DNA of 64,000 bases from Roseibaca calidilacus (GTDB taxonomy: Bacteria > Pseudomonadota > Alphaproteobacteria > Rhodobacterales > Rhodobacteraceae). The position numbers were made by a program, and so were the translations under genes. The stretch is from the NCBI RefSeq assembly GCF_001517585.1, contig NZ_FBYC01000004.1, forward strand, positions 682,001-746,000. The letters run 5' to 3'. How positions within the stretch are numbered: the stretch's first letter is position 1; the number at the start of each line of letters is the position of its first letter. The notes below the pieces were generated by a model, which ran no database searches, was not told the origin of the DNA, and worked only from the letters and a program-made list of their open reading frames with translations. This document shows, one piece after another, positions 52,473-63,889 of this stretch.

Positions 52473-52486
52473 TTGATATCGGTCAA
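52473..52486. promoter_or_regulatory. FnrL-like box upstream of the USP cluster
   Basis: TTGATATCGGTCAA fits TTGA-N6-TCAA and differs from the FnrL consensus TTGAT-N4-ATCAA at one position. It lies 54-67 bp before the first USP gene and 114-127 bp before the divergent glmU. Activation of the USP set at low oxygen is the natural inference. Confidence 0.65.
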
Positions 52487-52599
52487 ACCGGCAGGAATTC
52501 GCCCCTGTTTCAGCCTGAAATCAGCCGTGATTGTGCCAAGCCTTGCACCGGCGTGGCATTCCGCGCATTCAGGCACAAAACAAAACGGATTGAGGGCGC

Positions 52600-53949
52600 A
52601 TGGGTATTTCACTTGTCATTCTGGCCGCCGGGCAGGGCAGTCGCATGCAGTCGGACTTGCCGAAAGTGCTGCACAAACTTGCCGCCTGCCCGCTGGTGGT
52701 GCATGCCATGCGCGCGGGCCGTGCGCTGGACCCGGCGCGCGTGGTCGTGGTTGTCGGGCACGGAGCAGAGGCGGTCGCAGCCGTGGTCGCAGATGAAGAC
52801 CCGCAAGCCCGGATCGTCACCCAAACCGAACAGCTTGGCACGGCCCATGCGGTCGGTCAGGCGCGTGCGGCGCTGGACGGGCAGGGCGGCGATGTGGTGG
52901 TGTTGTATGGCGATACCCCCTTCATCCGGCCCGAAACGCTGGAAGCCCTGCAAGCCGCCCGCGCCGCGCATGATGTGGTGGTGCTAGGGTTTCATGCCGC
53001 CGATCCGGGGCGCTACGGGCGGCTGGTGGCGCAAGGCGACCGGCTGGAGCGCATTGTCGAATTCAAGGACGCAACAGAGGCCGAGCGCGCGATCACGCTG
53101 TGCAATAGCGGGGTTCTATGTGCCGATCGCGCGGTGCTGTTCGACCTGATCGCACAGGTCGGCAATGACAACGCGGCGGGTGAATACTACCTGACCGACG
53201 TGGTGGGACTAGCGCGCGCGCGGGGCCTTAGCGCCGGGGTGGTCACCTGCCCAGAGGCAGAGACCTTGGGCATCAACACCCGCGCCGAACTGGCCGCCGC
53301 CGAGGCGGCCTTTCAAGCGCAAGCGCGGGCAGAGGCGTTGGAAAATGGCGTCACGCTGCAAGCGCCCGACACGGTCATCTTCGCGCAAGATACCTGTCTG
53401 GGCCGCGATTGCGTGATTGAACCCTATGTTGTGTTCGGCCCCGATGTGACAGTCGAATCGGGCGCCACAATCCGCGCCTTCAGCCACCTGGAAGGCTGCC
53501 ATGTCAGCCGTGGCGCAGTGGTCGGCCCTTACGCGCGCCTGCGCCCCGGTGCCGAACTGGCCGAAGATGTGCGCATCGGCAATTTCGTGGAAATCAAGAA
53601 TGCCCAATTGGGCGAGGGTGCCAAGGTCAACCATCTGTCCTATGTCGGCGATGCCGATGTGGGCGCATATGCCAATTTGGGCGCAGGCACTGTGACCTGC
53701 AATTATGACGGCGTGTTCAAGCATCGCACCACGATTGGCGAGGGCGCGTTTATCGGGTCTTCCACCATGCTGGTCGCGCCTGTCACGGTGGGTGCGGGTG
53801 CGCTGACCGGGTCGGGGTCGGTCATTACCCGCGATGTGCCCGAGGGGGCTTTGGCGCTGGGGCGTGCCGATCAGACCATCAAGCCGGGGCTGGGGCGCAA
53901 GCTGATGGACCGCTTGCGTGCGCGCAAAGCGGACCAAAACAAAGGGTGA
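52600..53949 (+). CDS. glmU: Bifunctional GlcNAc-1-P uridylyltransferase/GlcN-1-P acetyltransferase
   Basis: Makes UDP-GlcNAc for peptidoglycan and LPS. The 449-residue protein has the uridylyltransferase P-loop-like LAAGQGSRMQSDLPKVLHKL at the N-terminus and VVLYGDTPFIRPETLEALQA. A left-handed beta-helix acetyltransferase domain follows from about residue 250 (LGRDCVIEPYVVFGPDVTV, NFVEIKNAQLGEGAKVNHLS, GTVTCNYDGVFKHRT). ATG 52600 starts the family N-terminus. glmS follows four bases later. Confidence 0.96.
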   Translation: MGISLVILAAGQGSRMQSDLPKVLHKLAACPLVVHAMRAGRALDPARVVVVVGHGAEAVAAVVADEDPQARIVTQTEQLGTAHAVGQARAALDGQGGDVVVLYGDTPFIRPETLEALQAARAAHDVVVLGFHAADPGRYGRLVAQGDRLERIVEFKDATEAERAITLCNSGVLCADRAVLFDLIAQVGNDNAAGEYYLTDVVGLARARGLSAGVVTCPEAETLGINTRAELAAAEAAFQAQARAEALENGVTLQAPDTVIFAQDTCLGRDCVIEPYVVFGPDVTVESGATIRAFSHLEGCHVSRGAVVGPYARLRPGAELAEDVRIGNFVEIKNAQLGEGAKVNHLSYVGDADVGAYANLGAGTVTCNYDGVFKHRTTIGEGAFIGSSTMLVAPVTVGAGALTGSGSVITRDVPEGALALGRADQTIKPGLGRKLMDRLRARKADQNKG

Positions 53950-53953
53950 GCAG

Positions 53954-55771
53954 ATGTGCGGCATTGTCGGAATTCTGGGAAAACACGAAGTCTCGCCCGC
54001 CATTCTGTCGGCGCTGAAGCGGCTGGAATATCGCGGCTATGACAGCGCTGGGATTGCCACGGTCAACAAGGGCGTGCTGGACCGCCGCCGCGCGGTGGGC
54101 AAACTTGTCAACCTGTCGGATACACTGGTGCATGACCCGCTGCCGGGCCGCGTGGGCATTGGCCATACGCGCTGGGCCACGCATGGTGGGCCAACGGTGG
54201 AAAACGCCCACCCCCACCGCGCGGGCCGCGCCGCCGTGGTCCATAACGGAATAATCGAGAATTTCCGCACCCTGCGCGATGAACTGACCGCCGAAGGCGC
54301 GCAATTCAGCAGCCAGACCGACACGGAAACCATCGTGCAACTGACCTCGCGCCTGCTGGAGCAAGGGCGCACGCCCTTGCAAGCCGCGCGCGAAACACTG
54401 GCACGGCTGGAAGGGGCCTTTGCGCTTGCTTTCGTGTTCGACGGCGAGGATGACCTGATCATCTGCGCGCGGCGCGGCTCGCCCCTGTGCATCGGGCATG
54501 GCGCGGGTGAAATGTTCCTTGGCTCTGACGCGATCGCGCTATCTGAGATGACGGACCGTATCACCTACCTTGAAGAAGGTGACATGGCGGTGCTGACGCA
54601 TGGCGGCGCGCAGATATTCGATGCGGACGGGAACCAGACCAACCGGCCCGTGACGCGCATAAACCTTGACACCGCGCAGGTCGACAAATCGGGCCACAAG
54701 CATTTCATGGCCAAAGAGATGGCCGAACAACCCGCAATCCTGAAAGCCGCACTGGGCTTTTATTCCGGGCTGGAGAACGATTCGCTGGAACTGCCCGAGG
54801 GGCTGGATTTCGTGCGCACCGACCGGCTGGTTATGGTCGCCTGCGGCACGGCCTTCTATGCCTGTCAGGTGGCGAAATACTGGTTCGAGAAATACGCGGG
54901 CCTGCCAGTCGAATTGGATATCGCCAGCGAATACCGTTACCGCGACCCGGTGCTGGGGCCGAACAATATGGCGCTGTTCGTCAGCCAATCGGGCGAAACC
55001 GCCGACACCTTGGCCGCGTTGCGCCATGTAAAATCGCATGTGGCGCAGGTCATATCGGTGGTGAATGTGCCCACATCTTCCATCGCGCGCGAAAGCGATA
55101 TCGCGCTGCCCATCCATGCCGGGCCGGAAATTGGCGTCGCCTCGACCAAGGCGTTTACCGCACAGCTTTTGGTGCTGGCCGTGCTGGCGTTGGAAGCCGG
55201 GCGCGCGCGTGGCCATTTGAGCGCCGAGGATTACGCGCGTCTGCTTGAAGACCTGCGCAGCCTGCCCGGTTTCATGGCGCAAGCCCTTGACCGCGAAGGC
55301 GAGATCGAACGCCTGACCAAGATGCTGAGCCAAGCCCGCGACGTGCTGTTCCTTGGGCGCGGCACGATGTATCCTCTGGCGTTGGAGGGTGCGCTAAAGC
55401 TAAAGGAAATCAGCTATATACATGCCGAAGCTTATGCGGCAGGAGAGTTGAAACACGGCCCCATCGCGCTGATTGACGCGGATTTCCCGGTGATCGTCTT
55501 TGCCCCGCATGATGGTTTGTACGAAAAGACCGTGTCCAACATGCAAGAGGTCATGGCGCGGCAAGGGCAGGTGCTGCTTGTGTCGGACCCCGCGGGCCTG
55601 AAAGCCGCGGGCGAGGTGCCCTATGCGCTGCAAATGCCACCTGTGCCTGAATTGATTGCGCCCATCGTCTATGCGGTGCCCGCGCAGTTGATCGCCTATC
55701 ATACAGCATTACACCGCGGCACCGATGTGGACCAACCGCGCAATTTGGCGAAATCTGTGACGGTAGAGTGA
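53954..55771 (+). CDS. glmS: Glutamine-fructose-6-phosphate aminotransferase
   Basis: Forms glucosamine-6-phosphate, the first step of amino-sugar synthesis. The 605-residue protein starts MCGIVGILGKHE, with catalytic Cys2 exposed after Met removal as required for the glutaminase domain. It continues RRLEYRGYDSAGIA-type LKRLEYRGYDSAGIATVNKG. Two SIS isomerase domains follow (VACGTAFYACQVAKYWFEKY, LFVSQSGETADTLAALR, GRGTMYPLALEGALKLKEIS). It sits four bases after glmU, an operon for UDP-GlcNAc synthesis. Confidence 0.96.
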   Translation: MCGIVGILGKHEVSPAILSALKRLEYRGYDSAGIATVNKGVLDRRRAVGKLVNLSDTLVHDPLPGRVGIGHTRWATHGGPTVENAHPHRAGRAAVVHNGIIENFRTLRDELTAEGAQFSSQTDTETIVQLTSRLLEQGRTPLQAARETLARLEGAFALAFVFDGEDDLIICARRGSPLCIGHGAGEMFLGSDAIALSEMTDRITYLEEGDMAVLTHGGAQIFDADGNQTNRPVTRINLDTAQVDKSGHKHFMAKEMAEQPAILKAALGFYSGLENDSLELPEGLDFVRTDRLVMVACGTAFYACQVAKYWFEKYAGLPVELDIASEYRYRDPVLGPNNMALFVSQSGETADTLAALRHVKSHVAQVISVVNVPTSSIARESDIALPIHAGPEIGVASTKAFTAQLLVLAVLALEAGRARGHLSAEDYARLLEDLRSLPGFMAQALDREGEIERLTKMLSQARDVLFLGRGTMYPLALEGALKLKEISYIHAEAYAAGELKHGPIALIDADFPVIVFAPHDGLYEKTVSNMQEVMARQGQVLLVSDPAGLKAAGEVPYALQMPPVPELIAPIVYAVPAQLIAYHTALHRGTDVDQPRNLAKSVTVE

Positions 55772-55782
55772 TCCAGATCACT
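55767..55782. promoter_or_regulatory. CRP/FNR-type palindrome between glmS and ccmA
   Basis: AGTGATC-CA-GATCACT is a perfect 16-bp inverted repeat overlapping the glmS stop codon, 24-39 bp before the ccmA start. It fits GTGA-N6-TCAC of the CRP/FNR superfamily. It could control cytochrome c maturation genes in response to oxygen or redox state. Confidence 0.55.
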
Positions 55783-55805
55783 TCCCTTGCCGCCGGAACC
55801 GGGTT

Positions 55806-56438
55806 ATGCGGACATTCATGTCCTTGAAGGTAACAAACCTGTCCTGCGCCCGTGGTGGCTTGCCCTTGCTGGAAGGGGTCAGTTTCGCGCTGGACCCCGG
55901 TCAGGCGCTGGTGCTGCGCGGGCCGAATGGCTGCGGCAAGACCACCGCGTTGCGCACCATTGCCGGGCTGCAACCGGCCCTTGCCGGGCAGATCGACAGC
56001 CCGCCCGATACGATCGCCTATGCGGGCCATGCCGATGGGTTGAAAACCACGCTTAGCGTGACGGAAAACCTTGCTTTTTGGGCCGCAATTTATGGCACGC
56101 GCGCGATAGATCACGCGCTGGACCGTATGAACCTGCGCGCACTGGCCGAGCGTGCGGCGCAGAACCTGTCTGCGGGGCAAAAGCGGCGGCTGGGTCTGGC
56201 GCGGTTGATGGTTACGGGCCGCCCCGTCTGGGTGCTGGATGAACCCACTGTGTCGCTGGACGCCGCATCTGTCGCGCTGTTTGCCGATGTGGTGCGCGGG
56301 CATTTGGCCAGTGGCGGCATGGCGTTGATGGCCACGCATATCGACCTTGGCCTGCCCGAAGCGCGGGTGCTGGAGCTTGGTCCTTACAAGGCCCGCCTGC
56401 CAGAGCCGTCAGGTGCCTTTGACGAGGCTTTCCTATGA
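55806..56438 (+). CDS. ccmA: Haem exporter ATP-binding protein CcmA
   Basis: The ATPase of the CcmABCD haem-handling ABC complex for cytochrome c maturation. The 210-residue protein has Walker A LVLRGPNGCGKTTALRTIAG, signature LSAGQKRRLGLARLMV and Walker B VWVLDEPTVSLDAASVALF. An ATG four codons later (55818) is an alternative start. It overlaps ccmB by four bases. Order ccmABCDG is standard in Rhodobacter (hel genes). Confidence 0.95.
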   Translation: MRTFMSLKVTNLSCARGGLPLLEGVSFALDPGQALVLRGPNGCGKTTALRTIAGLQPALAGQIDSPPDTIAYAGHADGLKTTLSVTENLAFWAAIYGTRAIDHALDRMNLRALAERAAQNLSAGQKRRLGLARLMVTGRPVWVLDEPTVSLDAASVALFADVVRGHLASGGMALMATHIDLGLPEARVLELGPYKARLPEPSGAFDEAFL

Positions 56439-57091
56439 TCGCGCTTTTGTTCCGCGACCTGCGCTTGGCGTTTCGCGCAGGCGGCGGCTTCGGCCTTGGG
56501 CTGGCGTTTTTCCTGATATTGGCCGTGCTGGTGCCGCTGGGCGTTGGGCCAGAGCGCGGCACGCTGTCGTTGATCGCGCCGGGTATCCTGTGGGTGGGCG
56601 CGTTGCTGGCCTGCCTCTTGTCGCTCGACCGCATCTTCGCGCTGGATTACGAGGATGGCTCGCTCGACCTGCTGGCCACCGCCCCTGTGCCGCTGGAAGG
56701 TGTGGTCAGCATAAAGGCGCTGGCGCATTGGATCACCACGGGCGTGCCGCTGGTGCTGGTCTCTCCGGTGCTGGGCCTGCTGCTTAACCTGCCGGTGCCT
56801 GCCTATGGCTGGCTGCTGTTTTCGCTGACACTTGGCACGCCGGCACTGTCGGTCATCGGCACGTTCGGTGCGGCGCTGACCGTCGGGCTGAAGCGCGGCG
56901 GGTTGTTGATGTCGTTGCTTGTCCTTCCACTTTACATCCCGACGCTGGTATTCGGGGCCGAAGTTGTCTCTCGCGGGGCGCAAGGGCTTGCCGTTGGCAC
57001 GCCTTTGGCGCTTCTGGCGGGGATCACGGCGGGGGCTGTGGCATTATTGCCCTTTGCCTCTGCGCATGTGATCCGGATAAACCTTCGGTGA
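56435..57091 (+). CDS. ccmB: Haem exporter membrane protein CcmB
   Basis: 218 residues with six predicted membrane helices, the permease subunit paired with CcmA. It begins MIALLFRDLRLAFRAGGGFG, contains LLACLLSLDRIFALDYEDGS, and has LLMSLLVLPLYIPTLVFGAE, as in all CcmB proteins. ATG 56435 overlaps the ccmA stop. ccmC follows after a 51-bp gap. Confidence 0.94.
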   Translation: MIALLFRDLRLAFRAGGGFGLGLAFFLILAVLVPLGVGPERGTLSLIAPGILWVGALLACLLSLDRIFALDYEDGSLDLLATAPVPLEGVVSIKALAHWITTGVPLVLVSPVLGLLLNLPVPAYGWLLFSLTLGTPALSVIGTFGAALTVGLKRGGLLMSLLVLPLYIPTLVFGAEVVSRGAQGLAVGTPLALLAGITAGAVALLPFASAHVIRINLR

Positions 57092-57142
57092 GCCGCGCCA
57101 GTTTCGCTTGAGAGCCCACCCACGCAAAGATAGGTAATCCTC

Positions 57143-57874
57143 ATGTCATCGCTCTGGGAATACGCCAACCCACTGAAATTCATGCGCACAACCGATTGGC
57201 TGTTGCCAATCGTGGCGGTGGCGGCTGTAGTTGTCACGACCACGGGGCTGATCTGGGGGTTCTTCTTTACGCCCGATGATTTCCGCCAAGGCTCTACCGT
57301 GAAGATCGTTTTCATCCACGTTCCCGCCGCGATGATGGCGATCAACGCTTGGGTTATGATGCTGGTGGCGTCTTTGGTCTGGCTGATCCGCCGTCACCAT
57401 GTCAGTGCTTTGGCCGCGCGGGCGGCAGCCCCCATCGGGGCGACGATGACCGTGATCGGGCTGATTACAGGTGCTGTCTGGGGCCAGCCAATGTGGGGCA
57501 CATGGTGGGCTTGGGACCCGCGCCTGACATCCTTCCTGATCCTGTTCCTGTTCTACTTGGGCTATATCGCCATGTGGGCCGCAATCGACGACCCGGATAC
57601 AGGCGCGGATCTGACCGCCGTTCTATGCCTTGTCGGGTCGGTTTTCGCAGTGTTGTCGCGCTATGCAGCCAACTTCTGGAACCAAGGCTTGCATCAGGGC
57701 GCGTCGTTGTCGGTGCAGCCCGGCACGCGGATGGACTGGGCCTATAAAGCGCCGCTTTACACCTGCATGGTGGGCTTTGGGCTGATCTTTCTGGCGCTGG
57801 TGCTGACCGGCACGCGCACCGAAATTCGCGCCCGCCGCATGAAAGCAATAGCCGCACGGGAGCGCATGGCATGA
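57143..57874 (+). CDS. ccmC: Haem transporter CcmC
   Basis: Delivers haem to the chaperone CcmE in the periplasm. The 243-residue protein has six membrane helices and the tryptophan-rich WWD motif WGQPMWGTWWAWDPRLTSFL, with flanking histidines for haem (FIHVPAAMMAINAW and NFWNQGLHQGASLSV). It is the core component of the complex. ATG 57143 follows a GGTAATCC context. It overlaps ccmD by four bases. Confidence 0.95.
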   Translation: MSSLWEYANPLKFMRTTDWLLPIVAVAAVVVTTTGLIWGFFFTPDDFRQGSTVKIVFIHVPAAMMAINAWVMMLVASLVWLIRRHHVSALAARAAAPIGATMTVIGLITGAVWGQPMWGTWWAWDPRLTSFLILFLFYLGYIAMWAAIDDPDTGADLTAVLCLVGSVFAVLSRYAANFWNQGLHQGASLSVQPGTRMDWAYKAPLYTCMVGFGLIFLALVLTGTRTEIRARRMKAIAARERMA

Positions 57875-58029
57875 TGCCCGATCTTGGACGATACGCGGTC
57901 GAAGTGACATCGGCCTATATTGTGTCACTGGGCCTGATCGGGGCATTGGCGCTTTGGTATGTGGTTCGCGGTCGCCGGGTGCGCCGCGAGTTGGATGCGT
58001 TCGAACAGAAACGAGGAAAGAATGGGTAA
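57871..58029 (+). CDS. ccmD: CcmD, small subunit of the haem export complex
   Basis: 52 residues with one membrane helix (VSLGLIGALALWYVVRG) preceded by MMPDLGRYAVEVTSAYI and followed by a highly basic tail, RRVRRELDAFEQKRGK. This is the usual CcmD layout that releases holo-CcmE from CcmABC. The ATG overlaps the ccmC stop, and its own stop overlaps the ccmG start by eight bases. A second ATG at 57874 is the alternative start. It is too short for many gene finders. Confidence 0.9.
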   Translation: MMPDLGRYAVEVTSAYIVSLGLIGALALWYVVRGRRVRRELDAFEQKRGKNG

Positions 58030-58561
58030 AATCCGCCCGCTTATGCTGCTGCCGCCGCTGCTGTTCCTTGGTTTGGCGGTGATGTTCTATATCGGCAATT
58101 TCCGCGAAGGGCGCAACGACCTGCCTTCGGCGCGGGCCGGGCAGGAAGCGCCCGCACTTGGCGTGCAGCAACTGGGTGAGCGCACCTTGCTGACCGACGC
58201 AATGCTGCGCGAAGGCGAGGTGACCCTAGTCAATTTCTGGGCCACATGGTGCCCGCCCTGCCGCGCCGAACACCCGTTTCTGGAAGAACTGGCGCAGGAA
58301 GGCACGACCATTTACGGCGTGAATTACCGCGATCAGGCCGATAAGGCGGAAGATTTCCTGGAGGAACTGGGCGACCCCTTCGCCGCCATCGGGTCGGACC
58401 CCGCTGCGCGCACGGGTCTGGATTGGGGCGTCGTGGGCCTGCCGGAAACCTTTGTGGTTGCAGGTGATGGCACCATCGAATTCCGCTATGCCGGGCCCAT
58501 CACGCGTGAGATCATGGAAAATCGTATCCGCCCCGCGATGGAACGCGCGGCGGCGCGCTGA
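58022..58561 (+). CDS. ccmG: Thiol:disulfide interchange protein CcmG (DsbE)
   Basis: A membrane-anchored periplasmic thioredoxin that reduces apocytochrome c for haem attachment. The 179-residue protein has an N-terminal anchor (RPLMLLPPLLFLGLAVMFYI) and the active site VNFWATWCPPCRAEHPFLEE. The family loop GVNYRDQADKAEDFLEELG and the cis-proline GVVGLPETFVVAGDGTI are present. It is last in ccmABCDG. ATG 58022 lies inside the end of ccmD. Confidence 0.95.
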   Translation: MGKIRPLMLLPPLLFLGLAVMFYIGNFREGRNDLPSARAGQEAPALGVQQLGERTLLTDAMLREGEVTLVNFWATWCPPCRAEHPFLEELAQEGTTIYGVNYRDQADKAEDFLEELGDPFAAIGSDPAARTGLDWGVVGLPETFVVAGDGTIEFRYAGPITREIMENRIRPAMERAAAR

Positions 58562-58606
58562 CCCGCGAAGAATCTAAACACAAAAACCGGTCTTCCGGTT
58601 AAAGGT

Positions 58607-58620
58607 TTGACCAAAATCAA
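58607..58620. promoter_or_regulatory. FnrL-like box upstream of the antiporter gene
   Basis: TTGACCAAAATCAA matches TTGA-N6-TCAA and the FnrL consensus with one mismatch. It lies 77-90 bp before the antiporter start. A short hairpin AACCGG-TCTT-CCGGTT (58586-58601) directly before it may be the end of the ccm transcript. Confidence 0.55.
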
Positions 58621-58696
58621 TGTCCTGCCAAAAATCTGATTGAATGGTGGCAAGGCATGACAGGCGGGCGGATAGACCCGTGAAAGGACCAGAACC

Positions 58697-60421
58697 GTGA
58701 TTGATATCATTGCGCAATCCCCCTTTGCAGAGATTGCCGCACTGTTGGTTCTGGCCGCCGTAACGGGTTTTGTCGGGATTATCCTGCGTCAGCCCCTGAT
58801 TGTCAGTTTCATAGCCGTGGGGTTGATCGCGGGACCATCCGCGCTGGACCTTGTGCGCTCGGATGCCCAGATCGGGCTGCTGTCGCAATTGGGAATCGCG
58901 GTGCTGCTGTTCCTTGTCGGGATCAAGCTGGATGTCAAACTGATCCGATCGCTTGGGGCGGTGTCCTTGCTGACAGGTCTGGGGCAGGTCGCCTTCACGT
59001 CGATTTTCGGCTACCTGATCGGGCTTGCGCTTGGGTTGGGGCATATCACCAGCTTGTATGTCGCCATTGCGCTGACATTCTCGTCCACCATCATCATCGT
59101 GAAACTGCTGTCCGACAAGCGTGAGATTGACAGCCTGCACGGCCAGATCGCGCTTGGTTTTTTGATCGTGCAAGACCTTGTGGTGGTGCTGGCCATGATC
59201 GTGCTGTCGGCCATCGGGATCGGGGCTGCGGCGGATGGGCATGGCGGTGGCTCGGTGCCCATGGTGTTCGGGTCCGGGGTTGCCATGGTTGGGCTTGTCA
59301 TCCTGTTCGTGCGCTATGCTGCGGACCCGCTGACCGAAAAGCTGGCCCATGCGCCGGAATTGCTGGTGATCTTTGCCATTGCCATGGCCGCCATGTTCGC
59401 AGCGGTGGGTGATCTGGTGGGCCTGGGCAAGGAAGTGGGGGGGCTGTTGGCGGGTGTCGCGCTGGCCTCTACCCCGTATCGCGAAACGATTGCCGCGCGT
59501 CTGGCCCCGCTGCGCGATTTCCTGCTGTTGTTCTTTTTCATCGCGCTTGGGTCGGGGCTGGACCTGTCGCTTCTGGGCACGCATGTGCTTGGTGCGATTA
59601 TCTTTTCGCTATTCGTGCTGATCGGCAACCCCCTGATCGTGCTGGCCATCATGGGGGCGATGGGCTACCGCAAGCGCACGGGGTTTCTGGCAGGTCTGAC
59701 AGTGGCCCAAATCAGTGAATTTTCGCTGATCTTCATAGCGATGGGTGTGACTATCGGCCATGTGCAGGAGGATGCGCTGGGGCTTGTGACCATGGTGGGC
59801 CTCGTGACCATCGCGGCCTCGACCTATATGATTACCTACTCGCATCAGATTTATGCCCGGCTTGATCGCTACCTTGGCATATTCGAGCGCAAGGGCACGC
59901 CGCGAGAGCCGTCAGAGGCTGGCATGCATCGCAACGACAATCATCAGGTTATTATTTTCGGCTTGGGGCGGTTTGGCACGGCCATCGGGCTGCGGTTGCA
60001 AAAACGGGGCATCAAGGTGTTGGGGGTGGATTTCAACCCAAGCGCCATCAGGCGTTGGCGTAACTTGGGGCTGGAAACCGAATTCGGCGATGCCAGCGAC
60101 CCCGAATTCGTGGCGGAACTGCCCTTGCCCCATGCAAAATGGATCGTCTCGACCGTGCCGATCCACCCGACCGGGCTTAGCCATGAAGATACACGCAGCA
60201 CGCTGATACAACTGACCCGGATGTCGGGCTTTCCGGGGCGCATTGCGGTCGCATCGCATAATGCGCGCGATACTGAGGAGTTATTCGCCTCTGGGGCAGA
60301 TGTGGTTCTGGAGCCGTTCCATGACGCTGCTGACCGGGCGGTTGAGTTGCTGTGCGGGGCTGAAAGCGAAGAACGCCTGGCGATACCGGCCATCGAATCT
60401 GAAGAACGCGAAACGACCTAA
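58697..60421 (+). CDS. CPA2-family cation:proton antiporter with C-terminal TrkA-N domain
   Basis: 574 residues. The N-terminal 380 form about twelve membrane helices typical of Na+ or K+/H+ antiporters of the KefB type (LLVLAAVTGFVGIILRQPLI, VAIALTFSSTIIIVKLLSDK and VAGVALASTPYRETIAARLA in similar form). A cytoplasmic TrkA-N Rossmann domain (QVIIFGLGRFGTAIGLRLQK) follows, with VLGVDFNPSAI. A glutathione-binding KefC tail is not recognised. The start is GTG 58697 after AAAGGA. The substrate ion cannot be told. Confidence 0.88.
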   Translation: MIDIIAQSPFAEIAALLVLAAVTGFVGIILRQPLIVSFIAVGLIAGPSALDLVRSDAQIGLLSQLGIAVLLFLVGIKLDVKLIRSLGAVSLLTGLGQVAFTSIFGYLIGLALGLGHITSLYVAIALTFSSTIIIVKLLSDKREIDSLHGQIALGFLIVQDLVVVLAMIVLSAIGIGAAADGHGGGSVPMVFGSGVAMVGLVILFVRYAADPLTEKLAHAPELLVIFAIAMAAMFAAVGDLVGLGKEVGGLLAGVALASTPYRETIAARLAPLRDFLLLFFFIALGSGLDLSLLGTHVLGAIIFSLFVLIGNPLIVLAIMGAMGYRKRTGFLAGLTVAQISEFSLIFIAMGVTIGHVQEDALGLVTMVGLVTIAASTYMITYSHQIYARLDRYLGIFERKGTPREPSEAGMHRNDNHQVIIFGLGRFGTAIGLRLQKRGIKVLGVDFNPSAIRRWRNLGLETEFGDASDPEFVAELPLPHAKWIVSTVPIHPTGLSHEDTRSTLIQLTRMSGFPGRIAVASHNARDTEELFASGADVVLEPFHDAADRAVELLCGAESEERLAIPAIESEERETT

Positions 60422-60795
60422 TCCCGTAGCACGAAGGCCAGCACTTCTTCCGCGCCGCCCGACACCAGCACAAGTTCCCAGCGCCCGGTGCGGGTGAATT
60501 GTGCTTCGGCAGCCTCGCCCTGTTGCACCAGCGGGATATCGTCGCTGTCGGTAAAGCGTAGGCGCAGGCGGTCTGCCTCGTCCAGCGGTGTGACCGTCAA
60601 AAGCACCTTGTATTCGCCATCGACCGCGATTTCGGCGCGCCGGGGCGGTGTAATCTTGTTGGTTTCCAGCACAAGCTGTTGATTCGGACCGACAATCGGC
60701 AGCGGGTCGCGCACGAAGAAGGTGACAGAGGCCATCACCGCAACAAAGGCCAGAAACAGCCCAAGGAACACGAAAGCGATGATGCGGGTGGCCAT
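60418..60795 (-). CDS. Small membrane-anchored protein, unknown function
   Basis: 125 residues: an N-terminal hydrophobic helix (IIAFVFLGLFLAFVAVMASV) and a mostly beta extracytoplasmic domain (VGPNQQLVLETNKITPPRRA, TVTPLDEADRLRLRFTDSDD, RTGRWELVLVSGGAEEVLAF). It may be an immunoglobulin-like small domain. ATG 60795 is chosen because upstream in-frame residues are Arg-rich and implausible. It is convergent with the antiporter gene (4-bp overlap) and close downstream of acnA on the same strand. Confidence 0.6.
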   Translation of the reverse strand: MATRIIAFVFLGLFLAFVAVMASVTFFVRDPLPIVGPNQQLVLETNKITPPRRAEIAVDGEYKVLLTVTPLDEADRLRLRFTDSDDIPLVQQGEAAEAQFTRTGRWELVLVSGGAEEVLAFVLRD

Positions 60796-60893
60796 GGTCT
60801 CTCCGAAATTTGGGGCACAGTAGCCCAAGCGCCGGGCAAGGGAATACCCCGGCGCGGGTGGGCGCGCCGGGGTCGGTTGCGATTGTGAAGCGT

Positions 60894-63644
<2,751 letters not shown>

Positions 63645-63740
63645 TTGGCTGAGCCTTCTGCTAAATTGGGTGACAGGGGTCTTGGCCCCTTGCATTTGCC
63701 ATTGCTCGCCGTATCGATCAAGGGCTATTGCGCATTTTTG

Positions 63741-63757
63741 TATACCGTTGTGCACAA
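63741..63757. promoter_or_regulatory. Shared TATAC-N2-TTGTGCRCAA element, acnA copy
   Basis: TATAC-CG-TTGTGCACAA lies 97-113 bp upstream of acnA, in the gap to the divergent DUF1223 gene. TTGTGCACAA is a perfect palindrome. A nearby ATTGCGCATT adds a weaker related site. See the mcl2 copy at 46591-46607. Confidence 0.5.
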
Positions 63758-63889
63758 TTTTGCGGTTTTCCTGCGGTGTCGCCCGCGCTGTGGCCAATGT
63801 GCAGCGTGCAGGCACTTCTCGCAAAACCTTGATTGGCCCTTGTGCAAGGGGGTGGTTAGATCGCAACGCACCAACAGAACGGAAAGCCC

